In this document: positions 22,301 to 31,737 of the stretch, in pieces
Layout of the letters: each line of letters opens with the position of its first letter
Position numbering within the stretch: position 1 is the stretch's first letter
Assembly (NCBI GenBank): GCA_010093485.1
Contig: MU001507.1
Location: forward strand, 818,844 to 882,843
Direction: 5' to 3'
Length of the DNA: 64,000 nucleotides
DNA from: Karstenula rhodostoma CBS 690.94
Taxonomy: Eukaryota; Ascomycota; Dothideomycetes; Pleosporales; Didymosphaeriaceae
The notes under the pieces: generated by a model
Database searches by the model: none
Seen by the model: only the letters and a program-made list of their open reading frames with translations
What the model was told of the DNA's origin: nothing
Position numbers and translations under genes: made by a program

Positions 22301-24455
22301 ATCCGCGGCACCAGGACAGGCATTAGGATATCCTGGGGGAACGCTACAAAGGCCAAGAGGTTATCGAATCGCACCTGGACGAGAACCCATCTTCATTGCA
22401 AGGAAGGTGGCTCCACCCGTCTCCGTCTACCCCACTCTTCCTCGACGAGACGATCCTCCTCCCCGACATGCGCCAGCCTTCGCTAGGAAGGATGACTACT
22501 ACCCCAGACTCCCACCTCCACTTCCCGAACAACGAGACTCCTATCATAGACCACGAACAACATCTGTTAGACGAGATGTCCACTCTCAGCCTCCACCCGC
22601 TACAGCTAGAAGCAATGATTCCTCAAGACTCCCATCAGCTCTCGCTCGAAGATATATCCACTCACAACCACCTCCGGTCCCAGTTCGACACCATATCTAC
22701 CAACCACGTTCTACAGCGCCCGCTGTACGAGATATCTACTCAAGACTTCCACCAGCCGGATATGAGCCTCCCCCATCAGTTCACAGGGAGCCTCCTCGGC
22801 AGGACCACCCCCCTCGCAACGAAGTTAGTGCGCGACCCCTTCGTAGCCAAGCGCCGGAACCCTTTCGCTATCAACCTCAAGCGCAACAAGACCTTCGTAA
22901 CCAAGAGAACGCCGCTTCTAGGCATGAAGCGCCTGCATATGTTCGTCGGGCGCCGACTGACAAACAACCCACTCGCCCGCCGGCAGTTCCGCAGGAGGCA
23001 GCTAGATCGGGGCCTGTCCGCCGGGATGCCCAACGCGGCTCGCAGAGGGAAGACCCGCCGCAAGGTGGCCGCACATGGACCAGGACTTCAGGGACGTGGG
23101 ATCAGGAAATTCCTTCGACGCACAGCGGCGATATCGAACGCCAACCAACAAGCACAGGCGCAAATCGTAACGCAGGTCGTCGAGCGTCGGAGAACCCCGA
23201 GGCTCCCACCCAGAGGGCGCAAGGACAAGGTGCAGATCAGCGACGTAGAAGCTCGGCAGGGCGAGTCAGTCAAGTGCCGCAAGAAAAAGAGAGCTCGCAA
23301 GAAGATTCTGGATCTGCCGCCTCCGAGTATGGTCCCAGACATGACGACGGTGATCTTGGACACAAATACATCACAGACGGTGCCAGTGAAGAGAGCAGTA
23401 GGCCCTGCATCAATAGAGCTCATACCGAGCGAACCGTCCGCACCAGAACCACTGTCCCGCGTGCGAGCACCTTCTCAGCCCTCGATGCAGCAAGAAGAAT
23501 ATCTGCGACAGGCCAGGCCCTCAAGTCCAACCCTGATGGTACTCTCCTCAAACCATTCTCCCCAGCCGAAGCAGCAAGAACGATCTCGACAGCGGGACAC
23601 CGCATCAAACGACATTCAAATCCAAATCCAGAGGACTTCCGATCGCAGTTCACGATGCTGCAAGCGGGGCTCTCTCGGCCGAGCACATTACGATCGGAGT
23701 CAAAAAGAGGTTCAATCACGCCTAAAGCTGGAAAGCTCCAGAGAGAGGCAACTTATGGATGCCCTATTCGGAGAACATCCACGCTTGAAGAGGAGGCGAG
23801 CAGAGCGCGAAAGACTTTCGGTAGACGTCCATCAACAGCTCACGGCACACGATCTCCAGGGGGTACATGGGATACGTCAAAGGGGGACTCGAGAAGGGCA
23901 AGCGCTGCAGCGAGATCTAATGACCTCCCAAGATCCCTCAGTGGTTCAACGCTCGCTGCGTCAGGACCAGGCAACCTGCTCAGCGAGGCCTCGCCGGCAA
24001 CGACCACCCCAGAATCGTTCTCGCGAAACCGATGTCTCGAGCAGGGCATTCAGAGAATGCGAACAATGCCAGAGGCAGCAACGGAAGCCTCACGACCGCC
24101 CAACTCGCGACTACAGTCCCCAACGCAGCAGCGTGCTGGAACCCAACGAAGGAATTCCTTCCTCGCAGCGAGCCCGCCTCCAAAGACTTCATCTCCAACA
24201 GGACAGAAAAGCTTTTGGGTACGAAGAGATAAGTCGGACTCGCCAAAACGAGACAGGAAGGTTGCAGGAAGGGAGGAAGAGGAACGAGAAGGAGGAGATG
24301 CTCGAGAGGGGCCAACTGGTGGAACTAGACAGACAGGGCAAGATGGTGGAGGCCAGCAGGAGGGACTTCGGGAGAAGAAGAGGGGTGGAGCAAAGGTAGT
24401 TGGGGGCCGAGTGAGCTTGGGGCTTGGGAGAAGATTATTTGGAAAATCGGCATGA
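16317..24455 (+). CDS. Giant intrinsically disordered protein; one frame interrupted by two TAG codons
   Basis: Codons from the ATG at 16317 to the TGA at 24455 stay in a single frame for 2713 codons except for TAG at 17904 and TAG at 18600. The second TAG is removed in phase by a likely 177-bp intron, 18487-18663 (GTAAAT donor, CAGCTAG acceptor). The first has no good donor. Residue content argues for one gene: a Pro-rich N-terminus with a FSVKDAKTFFETKASE helix. After the first TAG comes an ordered-looking module (VEEGYYSIEVPEHVDWRG, then ACGHF and PCSQCR as a possible zinc site). The rest is a long Ser/Thr/Pro/Arg tail with 29-residue repeats, many SRKPT motifs and paired AAR-x-IS helices. 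No enzyme domain, signal peptide or membrane segment is seen. Function is unknown. It may instead be two genes, or a broken one. Confidence 0.6.
17904..17906 (+). other. In-frame TAG inside the giant reading frame
   Basis: The context is ACC TAG GCC. The frame continues unchanged afterwards into protein-like sequence. CTAG could also serve as a 3' splice site, with a CTGAC branch-like motif about 28 bp upstream, but in-phase donors upstream (GTGCAA, GTCGAG) are poor. CAG to TAG mutation would explain it equally well. Confidence 0.7.
18600..18602 (+). other. Second in-frame TAG, probably intronic
   Basis: The context is GGC TAG CAA. The preceding 38 codons of this frame are oddly Cys-rich, unlike the rest of the protein. 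An intron 18487-18663 of 177 bp (59 x 3) would remove both the TAG and the Cys-rich stretch without changing frame. Confidence 0.6.
19602..20006 (+). repeat. Coding tandem repeat, 29 residues (87 bp), 4.7 copies
   Basis: Inside the giant protein. Each unit follows the pattern DD-[FY]-Q-x-PVV-R-x-VTTRRPTE-x-x-PSPxPExE and every full copy is exactly 29 residues. Copies have diverged but kept period, the acidic start, the FQxPVV core and the TTR-x-x-T segment. A related single copy (EFQAPVMRKLTG) lies earlier, near base 18900. Confidence 0.85.
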
Positions 24456-24934
24456 TTGTGTGAAGGAATGCGTAACCATTGACCCTAATCAGATTTGCGT
24501 TGTAGTAAATTGACTGATGTTCTTAGGCTTATTGGACTTTTTCTAACGTGGTGTAAGTCACCACACCTTGAAGGATGACAGAGGTGCACTCTTCATGCAG
24601 TAAGCACGCACTAGGATTGTAGACTACATAATATTGCTTGTTGATGGCCGTCTGCAGTTGCTGTTGTGATTATGATAACAGGACACTTGGAAGAAGAAAC
24701 GAAGACTCTATTACTACACATTACAAAACACATAAACGAAGAGCAATGATGTGCTGCGCCGACTTGTGCAACATTTGCGGCGCCATCCAAAATAACATGC
24801 AATGGTATCAAACGCAGCAACGCCGTCGCATCGATCCGTACAACAGCAAGTCGCACGTTGGCACGACGGGAACCCGAACCAAAACTCCAAAATGCATTTC
24901 TTTACACTCCCCAAAGACAGCGACGCGGGCCATC
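24456..24934. other. Convergent intergenic, 0.48 kb
   Basis: 3' ends of the giant gene and of the next minus-strand gene face each other. Nothing else is seen. Confidence 0.5.
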
Positions 24935-27900
24935 CTACAGCCAAAGCAGCCACTTTGCGATGCGCCAGAGGAAAGCCACGGATCGCGTGCCGACGCGGCT
25001 CAGGGTGACGACGAGCCAGGCGCACCACATGAAAGCCAGCAGTGCCCACTCGAGGAGCGTCCAGCCGACGCGGCGCAGCCAGCGGGTGCGCCGCCGCCGC
25101 ATGCGCACCATGTGCTCGATGTCGTCGGCGATCTGCTTGACGGCGAGCGGGGCGTCTGCCGAGACGCGGCTCGAGACGGTGAGGGCGTCGTCGCCGCCTG
25201 CGCGGACGCGCGCGAACAGCGACGTCTCCACGGTGCCTTTCAGGTCTGCGATGCGGGACTGCAGGTCCACGACGGCGTCCTCGCGGAAGCGCTGGGCGGC
25301 GGTTTGCAGGGCGACGATGCGCGACTCGAAGGCTGTGGTGAGGATGCGCGCGGCGAGGACGTGCTCTTCCTTCCTGTTGACGGGGTAGAGGTTTGCGTGG
25401 GCGGAGTTGGCGGCGCGGACGAGGAAGGGGGCGGGCGGGGTGCGGATCTCGAGGGCGCGGCGGTTGATTTGCTTTGCTTTGATGCCGGAGCAGAGGAAGA
25501 GAGCGCGGACGCGGGCGATCTCCGCGGGGGAAACGACGATGCCGGTGGACGTGGGGCGGGAGAGCTCCTTTTGCGAGTCGACGATGCTCCAGTGGCGTTT
25601 GCCTTCGAGGGTTGGGCGCGAGGGCTTGCGCTTGGGGCTGATATCGGTGCTGGAGGGGGGTAGTTTGCCTTTTGCGAGAGGGGTTACGGGAAGGCCTGCG
25701 TGGCCGACGCCGCCGGGGCGGGCGAGGAGCTGGCTGATGCGGTCCTGGCTCGGGGAGCGGGACGACGAGGAGGATATGCGGGAGAGATCGAGGCCGGGAG
25801 GGGCCAGCTTGTCGAAGCGTGGGGAGCGGTTCTTTGCTGTTTCGCGGGCCTGGCGGCTGATGTGATGGTCGGAGAGCTCCGAGGCGCTGTCCTCGTCGAT
25901 CTTGGGTTGGTTCTGGTGGGAGGACCGGAAAGAAGGGAGTTCGAGATAGTAGCCGGTGGCCTTCTTTGACGTCTTGGATGTAACGCTGCCTGCACTCTCG
26001 GCAGTGCTGCTTCGCGCGAGTTTGGGAGTTTTTCTGCGGCGGAGCGAGCTAAACTCTTCGTCTGTTTCGGATTCGAGGGCAACGGGACGGTCGGATGCCG
26101 CATCGGAATCTGATTCATCTGCGGGCCCGTCTTTGCGGAATATGAAGCCTCCCATCTTTGAGCCCTCATTCTTGACGCCTTTGATGAATCTTGTGACAGC
26201 AGAAGGCGGCTCCTTCATCTCTTTGCGCTCTTTGTCCTTGATGTGACTCGTCAGACTGTTGACGCTGTCGTTCTTGCGGTGTCCTAGGAAATTCTTGACC
26301 GCGCCTGGGGCTGCCCATATCGCGGATCCAATACCGTTACCTTCTTCGGCCTCTTCACTTGCATGGCGAGAGCTACGCTTTTTGTCAGAGCCGGCCGAGT
26401 CTGGCACAAGGTGATCATGATCGTGCCTTGCTTTGCTCTCGTCAGAGCGCAAGAAGTCCAATTTGCTTTTCTTTGGCTTCTTTTGCGAGTCAGCACGGCT
26501 CGGCGGTGGTGACACGTCACCATCGATGTATGGGTAGTGCCTCGGGTACAACGGGGTGCTCGGTGCCGTGCTGTCGAATTCTTCGAATGACGATCTGTAT
26601 TCTTTTGATGGGTCTTTCGACAGCTCAAGATCGTTACGCTGCCTAGGAGGCAGTTTGAGCCCAGCCAGATTGGCCTTGACAGACCCATTTCCAGAATCTG
26701 ACACTTCAAATGAGCTTCGTACACCTTTCTCATCATAACCGTCAGCCGGCTCTTGTCCCCACTTGTTCGGAGTGTCAGGCGTAAATAACAGAGGGGTTTC
26801 CGCCCTTTGCGTGTCTTTGGCCTCTCTTTCCATGAGATGCTTCATCCTAAGCTTCAGTGCACCAGTCTCATTGTCTCCTTCTACCATCTTCTGAGTCTTC
26901 CTCGAGCGGCGTTTCTCCAGATCAGAGTCGGAATCGGAAGAGTCCGTATCGCTCCCAGCCTGCTGTCTCGATCCAATCCAATTATGTTTTTTATGCTTCG
27001 GGCTCTCCGCATGGAACGTAGGCAGGAGCCTTCGCTTGCGGCCACGCTCACTCAAAGCCTCGCTTTCATCTCCGGTGGTGTTGTGATTGTCGGCTACTAT
27101 GCTCTCTACCCAGCTCTTTCTCCGTTTTTCGGTATATTCTTTGCTGGGGCGGGCTGATAGGAGGTCTTGTTTCTGAGGTTCCTTCGCGGGGAAGATTCTG
27201 CGTCCGTGGCGGTCTTCCACGATTGTCTTGTTGTCACCGTGCTCAAGCCAATGCGCGTCTGCAAGCAACTCTTCGGGCGAGAACATCCAGATTTTGCTTG
27301 GTCTAACGGGCTTTGCAGGTTCGGCTGCTGTCCCATGGTCTTCATGAAGTTTGGGCAAGGCCACCCCGTCGAGTCGGCGGTACATGAATGATTGTGCCGC
27401 CTCTTCTACCCTGTCGACCCATTTGTGAACCTGGTCCACATCCGCGAATTCTTCTGGAGGATGCTCGAAACTCCTTCTTTCCCGTGCTCTGCTCCGGCGG
27501 TTACGCAACACCTGTAAAGGGTTATAGGGTCGACCAAGGTCATAATTCTTATTCGCATGAGAGGGGACCCGTGTCAGTTGCGCATGCGGACTGCCGGGAA
27601 CGTTATTGGCCATGACTACGAAGTTTCCGGGCGCAGTGGAGTCAGGTTTGAGTGGAGGGAGGAATTCGAGGACCCTCAGATATTCTACCCTTAGCTCAAT
27701 GAACGCGCGAGCCTTGTCCGCGCGCTGCCATGTTGCTGAGCTCGGCTCTTGCTGTCCCTGTATCAACACTGACCCTCTACGTTGTGCTGACATGGACATG
27801 TGGCGCGCTGGAGACCTGTCGCCGAAAGGAGAGATATTTCGGGACACCCTCCGCTGCTCGTTCAGATATTGTCTCAGGTGGCCGCTTCCAGTGCTGGGAC

Positions 27901-28717
27901 TGTTGACGCTCCCATCCCGACGCCGTCCGGATGTGGCATGCGCCTGTGGAGTGAGCAGCTGGCCAGCACTAAGATTCCGTCGGCGACTTTCATTCAGGCT
28001 AAGAGCCATGTGTACAATTTGGTTCGGATCGAAGGCGGGACGCGGTGTGGTAGCATCAGGTTGCTCTCTATCGTGCGCATTCGGAGGTACCACAGGTGCT
28101 CTGGCTCTCGTCTTTGCAACATGTACACCATCTGACGCGTGCTCATCCGTGTTGGCAGAGTCTACCCGGCCGTCTGCTTCGGCAGGCCCTCCGTCCGCCA
28201 TCTTGAGTACCCGCGACAAAGGCGGACCGCGCGCAATGCCAGTCGCGGCATGTCTCTCTGGGTGCTCGCTTTGATCGTGTGTCTGCTTGCGCTTCGCGTC
28301 CTTCCCGTGTCCGCTCTGGTGTGAAAGTCGGCTCCGCGGTCCGCTGGAGAAAGCCGAGTCGAGAAGAAAGCCTCCAGACCTGCGGTTCAGCTTGCGGTGC
28401 GCGAAATCGCGCTCTCCTACAGCTGCATCGCGCAACGCACTCCCAGAATGCTGCGACTGCTCCTGTTGGACGTGGCTTCTCACTCCACTGTTCTGCCTCG
28501 ACCCTGCCAGGCTGGGGCGTTGCGACGAGCTACCCTGCCCATTGTTTTCATACGCCCCGGAGTATCTCGAATTCAGCGTCGGCGAGGATGTGACGGAGGG
28601 TATGGACGACGTGGAAAGCCGACCCTCGCTGGAGGGTGCCGACATGGTGGTGACGGCCGGTCGTGATGTTACCGTCGCCGGCGAGGAACGCGCATGATCT
28701 CGTGGCTGCTGCGTCAA
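24935..28717 (-). CDS. Large conserved-looking unknown with C-terminal membrane segment
   Basis: One exon of 1260 residues, starting at the ATG at 28717; a second ATG at 28645 (MSAPSSEGRL) is also possible. Residues 1-330 are Ser/Arg/Gln-rich disorder. An ordered block follows: a helix with ARAFIELRVEYLRVLEFLPPL, then GRPYNPLQVLRNRRSRARE, DQVHKWVDRVEEA and SPEELLADAHWLEHGD. The middle is acidic and Lys-rich with nuclear-localisation-like GRKRRLLP. The last 180 residues hold helices (ARVRALFLCSGIKAKQI, LQSRIADLKGTVETSLFARV) and end with a hydrophobic segment FMWCAWLVV plus a basic juxtamembrane RMRRRRTRWLRR, suggesting tail anchoring. The PYNPLQ-RNRR block looks like a family conserved in filamentous fungi, but I cannot name its function. 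Confidence 0.8.
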   Translation of the reverse strand: MTQQPRDHARSSPATVTSRPAVTTMSAPSSEGRLSTSSIPSVTSSPTLNSRYSGAYENNGQGSSSQRPSLAGSRQNSGVRSHVQQEQSQHSGSALRDAAVGERDFAHRKLNRRSGGFLLDSAFSSGPRSRLSHQSGHGKDAKRKQTHDQSEHPERHAATGIARGPPLSRVLKMADGGPAEADGRVDSANTDEHASDGVHVAKTRARAPVVPPNAHDREQPDATTPRPAFDPNQIVHMALSLNESRRRNLSAGQLLTPQAHATSGRRRDGSVNSPSTGSGHLRQYLNEQRRVSRNISPFGDRSPARHMSMSAQRRGSVLIQGQQEPSSATWQRADKARAFIELRVEYLRVLEFLPPLKPDSTAPGNFVVMANNVPGSPHAQLTRVPSHANKNYDLGRPYNPLQVLRNRRSRARERRSFEHPPEEFADVDQVHKWVDRVEEAAQSFMYRRLDGVALPKLHEDHGTAAEPAKPVRPSKIWMFSPEELLADAHWLEHGDNKTIVEDRHGRRIFPAKEPQKQDLLSARPSKEYTEKRRKSWVESIVADNHNTTGDESEALSERGRKRRLLPTFHAESPKHKKHNWIGSRQQAGSDTDSSDSDSDLEKRRSRKTQKMVEGDNETGALKLRMKHLMEREAKDTQRAETPLLFTPDTPNKWGQEPADGYDEKGVRSSFEVSDSGNGSVKANLAGLKLPPRQRNDLELSKDPSKEYRSSFEEFDSTAPSTPLYPRHYPYIDGDVSPPPSRADSQKKPKKSKLDFLRSDESKARHDHDHLVPDSAGSDKKRSSRHASEEAEEGNGIGSAIWAAPGAVKNFLGHRKNDSVNSLTSHIKDKERKEMKEPPSAVTRFIKGVKNEGSKMGGFIFRKDGPADESDSDAASDRPVALESETDEEFSSLRRRKTPKLARSSTAESAGSVTSKTSKKATGYYLELPSFRSSHQNQPKIDEDSASELSDHHISRQARETAKNRSPRFDKLAPPGLDLSRISSSSSRSPSQDRISQLLARPGGVGHAGLPVTPLAKGKLPPSSTDISPKRKPSRPTLEGKRHWSIVDSQKELSRPTSTGIVVSPAEIARVRALFLCSGIKAKQINRRALEIRTPPAPFLVRAANSAHANLYPVNRKEEHVLAARILTTAFESRIVALQTAAQRFREDAVVDLQSRIADLKGTVETSLFARVRAGGDDALTVSSRVSADAPLAVKQIADDIEHMVRMRRRRTRWLRRVGWTLLEWALLAFMWCAWLVVTLSRVGTRSVAFLWRIAKWLLWL

Positions 28718-29276
28718 ACGAACGCGTGCAGTTTATGTCTCGGGCAGCCAAGGAACAGGCCGAACGTTTTGGGAGCAGCAGACGGAAGGCGAAACGGGCA
28801 CATGTGGAGAGATGCAACGCGGCCCACGTACCTACAATCTACTACGGGTACGGTTACGGGGGTCGGACCGCCGCTATTCAACATCCCTGCCGGATTTACG
28901 TCAATGTTCAACCCTCCGCACGTGCCAGCCATGCGTCCAGGGGGGGAAGTGGCGCGCCGCAAGCACTTATATTAACGGGCTCCGTGGACTGCTGAAAAGT
29001 AAAAGTTCAGATTTCCGCGTGAAGAGAAAACACCATGCTATGGCGCCGTCGTGTGAATCCAGCCCTGCATCAATGTACAAAGAATCCGCCAGCTCATTGC
29101 TGGCGCTAAGAAAACAATCATCGGCAGTTTGCATACAACAAATTCCGTCCAAACATCCAAACGCCCAGGTCCATGGCTCCAGTCATGCATAGTCGTTCAA
29201 CGCGCCGTATGAGACGCACATAGGCACGCTCACAAATGCTGAAATATCCTATATTCTGACAATGCTCGGCCTCCCA
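28718..29276. other. Intergenic, 0.56 kb
   Basis: Promoter of the large unknown and the 3' end of the PAP2 gene, both on the minus strand. No further feature is seen. Confidence 0.5.
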
Positions 29277-31025
29277 TTATACCTGCTGAGCCGTGGTCCC
29301 TACAGCATGTGCGGGCGGCGGTGGTGGCGCGCCTCCGGCTTCTGCTATATCGCCAGTCGGCCGCATCGGAGGAGGTGTTGGAGTGGGCGTTATACCCTGG
29401 GGCGGGTGGTATCCAGTATCAGTGAGGCGGCCGGCCACAGGGTCGTAATTAGTCCCGCGCTGGCCTGCCAAAGGTCGACCAGAAAGAGAATACGATGGTT
29501 GCAACTCGATATTGTCATCGTCTTCTGAAGAGGAGTATTCGTAGTTATCTTGCCGACGTCGGCTGGTATCTGCGAATGGATTCGATGCTGGAAGCTGTCC
29601 CTGATATCCAGCGACCTTGGACGAGTATGTTGAGCTCATCGTGTCGCTCGGTTGTATACCGCCGAACTCCTCCTGCCTCCGCCTTTGTGATTGAGATATC
29701 TGCTGTCGGAAAATGTTGCCACTATGCTCAGCCCCTGAAATCGCTGACGATGTCCCCCGCTCTTCGTCTGTTGCTGATCGCACAGGGCGCAACGGTTGTA
29801 TGTCGTCTGCAACATCTATGGTCGGGGGAGGCATAGCGGGACCTTTACCCCAAGCTCGAATAGGATACGCTCGGCCTTTGCGCCACGTTTCTGAGACCGG
29901 GGGAAAGTATTGACGGTAAGAGCCCCATGCGACCAGAATACCCATCAAGCTGCCAGATAGAACATCAAAGGGATGGTGGCGGGCGTCCATGATGCGGCTT
30001 CCGGCAATGAGCGCAGCCCCGAGCGTCGGCACGAGAACGATGAACGACTTCCAAACCTCGCCCTTTGAGTCGAGCACGTGGAGCTTCGCGGCGAGGTAGA
30101 TGGAGAGGTAAAAGAGACCTCCAAATGAGACTGCAAATGTCAGTGTTTGCGCGTTGCGGTCAATGCAACAAACTCATACCACTGCTGTGCGCGGATGGGA
30201 AGCTCTTGAAGCCATCCTGCAAGATATAATTGTCCTTTTGCATGCAATCCGCGACTGTAGCCATCACCACCTTGGGGTAGTTTGCCTTGAACGTTGCCCA
30301 TGTTGCGTCCTTGACTTGGCATCTGGGCCAAATTAGCATCCATTGTAGGCCTTTATAAAGTAGGGACCATACCGGTCGACGATATCCGGGCGGGGCTTTC
30401 CAATGGCGTTCTTCAACGCTCCTACCCATGCTGTAAGTCGCGGGCACATTCCGGGTGGGAGCTCATCGTACCCGTAATTGTGAAGGCTGCGCCTACGCTG
30501 AGCATGAGGCCAAGCACACCGCAGTTCAATTCCCAAAGCCTGTCCTTGAGCCTGTAGCGACCAGCGAGGCGCTTCAACCCTCCCCTACCCGCCGGTGTGG
30601 GTGTCTGGTGCGAGAATATGCCGTCGATGACCATGGTGTAGAAGGTGATGATGATGATGGGGAAGCCGACGGCGAAGATGGCCGCCATGGTGACGGTCAC
30701 GCGCTCGTGCTTCGCATACGGATAGTGCAGGGTCCAGTTCTCGAGGGCGAAGGGCTGGTGGAAGGGCTCGATCTTGTCGATGGTCATGAAGACGGCGAGG
30801 AGGACGCTGCAGCGATTAGGAAGGAGGTCGTGTGCAACGACACGCGCGGTGTAAGCTCACAAGATAACGACATAGTCGAGGATGTAGCTGTGGCAATTAG
30901 CGGGCGGTTGCTTCCCTCTGTGTCGAGCCGAGCAGAGCAACGCACGAGAATATGACCTTCTTGGGCAGGCGCTTCTTGGAGAAGGGCAGGCGCTCAGGGA
31001 GCTTGTTCGTATTCCACTGGTCCAT
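29277..31025 (-). CDS. PAP2 lipid phosphate phosphatase (DPP1/LPP1 type)
   Basis: Integral membrane enzyme expected to dephosphorylate phosphatidate, diacylglycerol pyrophosphate or lysophosphatidate. Six exons: 31025-30946, 30887-30861 (27 nt), 30806-30472, 30421-30373, 30322-30180 and 30130-29277, giving 495 residues. All three PAP2 signature blocks appear after splicing: KNAIGKPRP (151-159), PSAH (206-209; Gly is usual where this protein has Ala) and SRIMDARHHPFD (256-267), with catalytic His in blocks two and three. About six hydrophobic helices are visible. From about residue 300 the protein has a 190-residue hydrophilic tail rich in Ser, Gln, Tyr and Pro. The start MDQWNTNKLPERLPF was chosen because the first two small exons join into a membrane helix. 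It is divergent from the alpha/beta hydrolase gene. Confidence 0.92.
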
Positions 31026-31737
31026 GTTGGAGCTACCGCATCCAGCCGCGCAACGAAAAGCTCCGAGGCAGCCTCAGGCTTGCACTTGGTCGGGGGGGCC
31101 TCCGGAATATACAGCTGCCCTGTCGAAAGTCGCTGCAGGCGTGGGCGTGGGCGGCGCAGTGGTTCGCGCAGAGACGGGGGGGTATCAAGCAGGCGACGCT
31201 CGCGGCGAAGGGCGGAAGAGCGAAAAGGAACCAAACGAGCGGCGGGCGGAGGGGCGTAAAGTAGGACCTTGTTGCGGTTGCAGTTGCAGGCCAGGGTTGC
31301 TCTCCATCAGCGTCTCCGCAGGAGCCAGGCAGTGTCAAGTTTGTATTCAGCGTGGCTGAGGCTGCTGACAGCACCGACTGACTAGCGTTGGAGCTGTCTC
31401 TGGGCAACTTGGCTACGCGTATCCATGCCCGCTTTGGCACCAGGGGCACTCGGACGGGGCGCCCCTCGCAGAAAGGAGCCCGCTGTGAAATGGCGATCCA
31501 CTCGAGGTGCCGCCCGAGCCATCAGATGGAGCGTTGGCGTGCGCCGCAGGTGTGCCGGCCCTCGGCGTGGCGCTGGTGGGCATGATCTGAGCCTAGCCGT
31601 CGTCCACTGCGGCTGCTCCCTTGCCTATTTTCGACATCCACCATGACCATGTCCATGTCACCGTCCTATCACTGTGCGATCGCGAGCGTTACGCATTGGG
31701 CGGCGCCGTCTACGTGTTACCGTGCGTCACTCTCGCC
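31026..31737. promoter_or_regulatory. Divergent promoter between PAP2 and hydrolase genes, with uORF
   Basis: A 712-bp spacer. An upstream ATG at 31643 opens a 32-codon reading frame whose TGA (31739-31741) overlaps the hydrolase ATG (31738) as ATGA. No TATA box is clear. Confidence 0.45.

Noticed and set aside
22396..24399. 667-codon open frame overlapping the giant protein in another frame
   Set aside because: The host frame has the coherent repeats, helices and Ser/Thr/Arg motifs. The overlapping frame reads as low-complexity and probably stays open because the local composition is poor in stop codons in that frame.
24638..25663. 341-codon frame antisense to the large unknown gene
   Set aside because: It is rich in Ala/Gly/Asp/Glu repeats typical of antisense GC-rich sequence and has no recognisable content; the minus strand codes a coherent protein.
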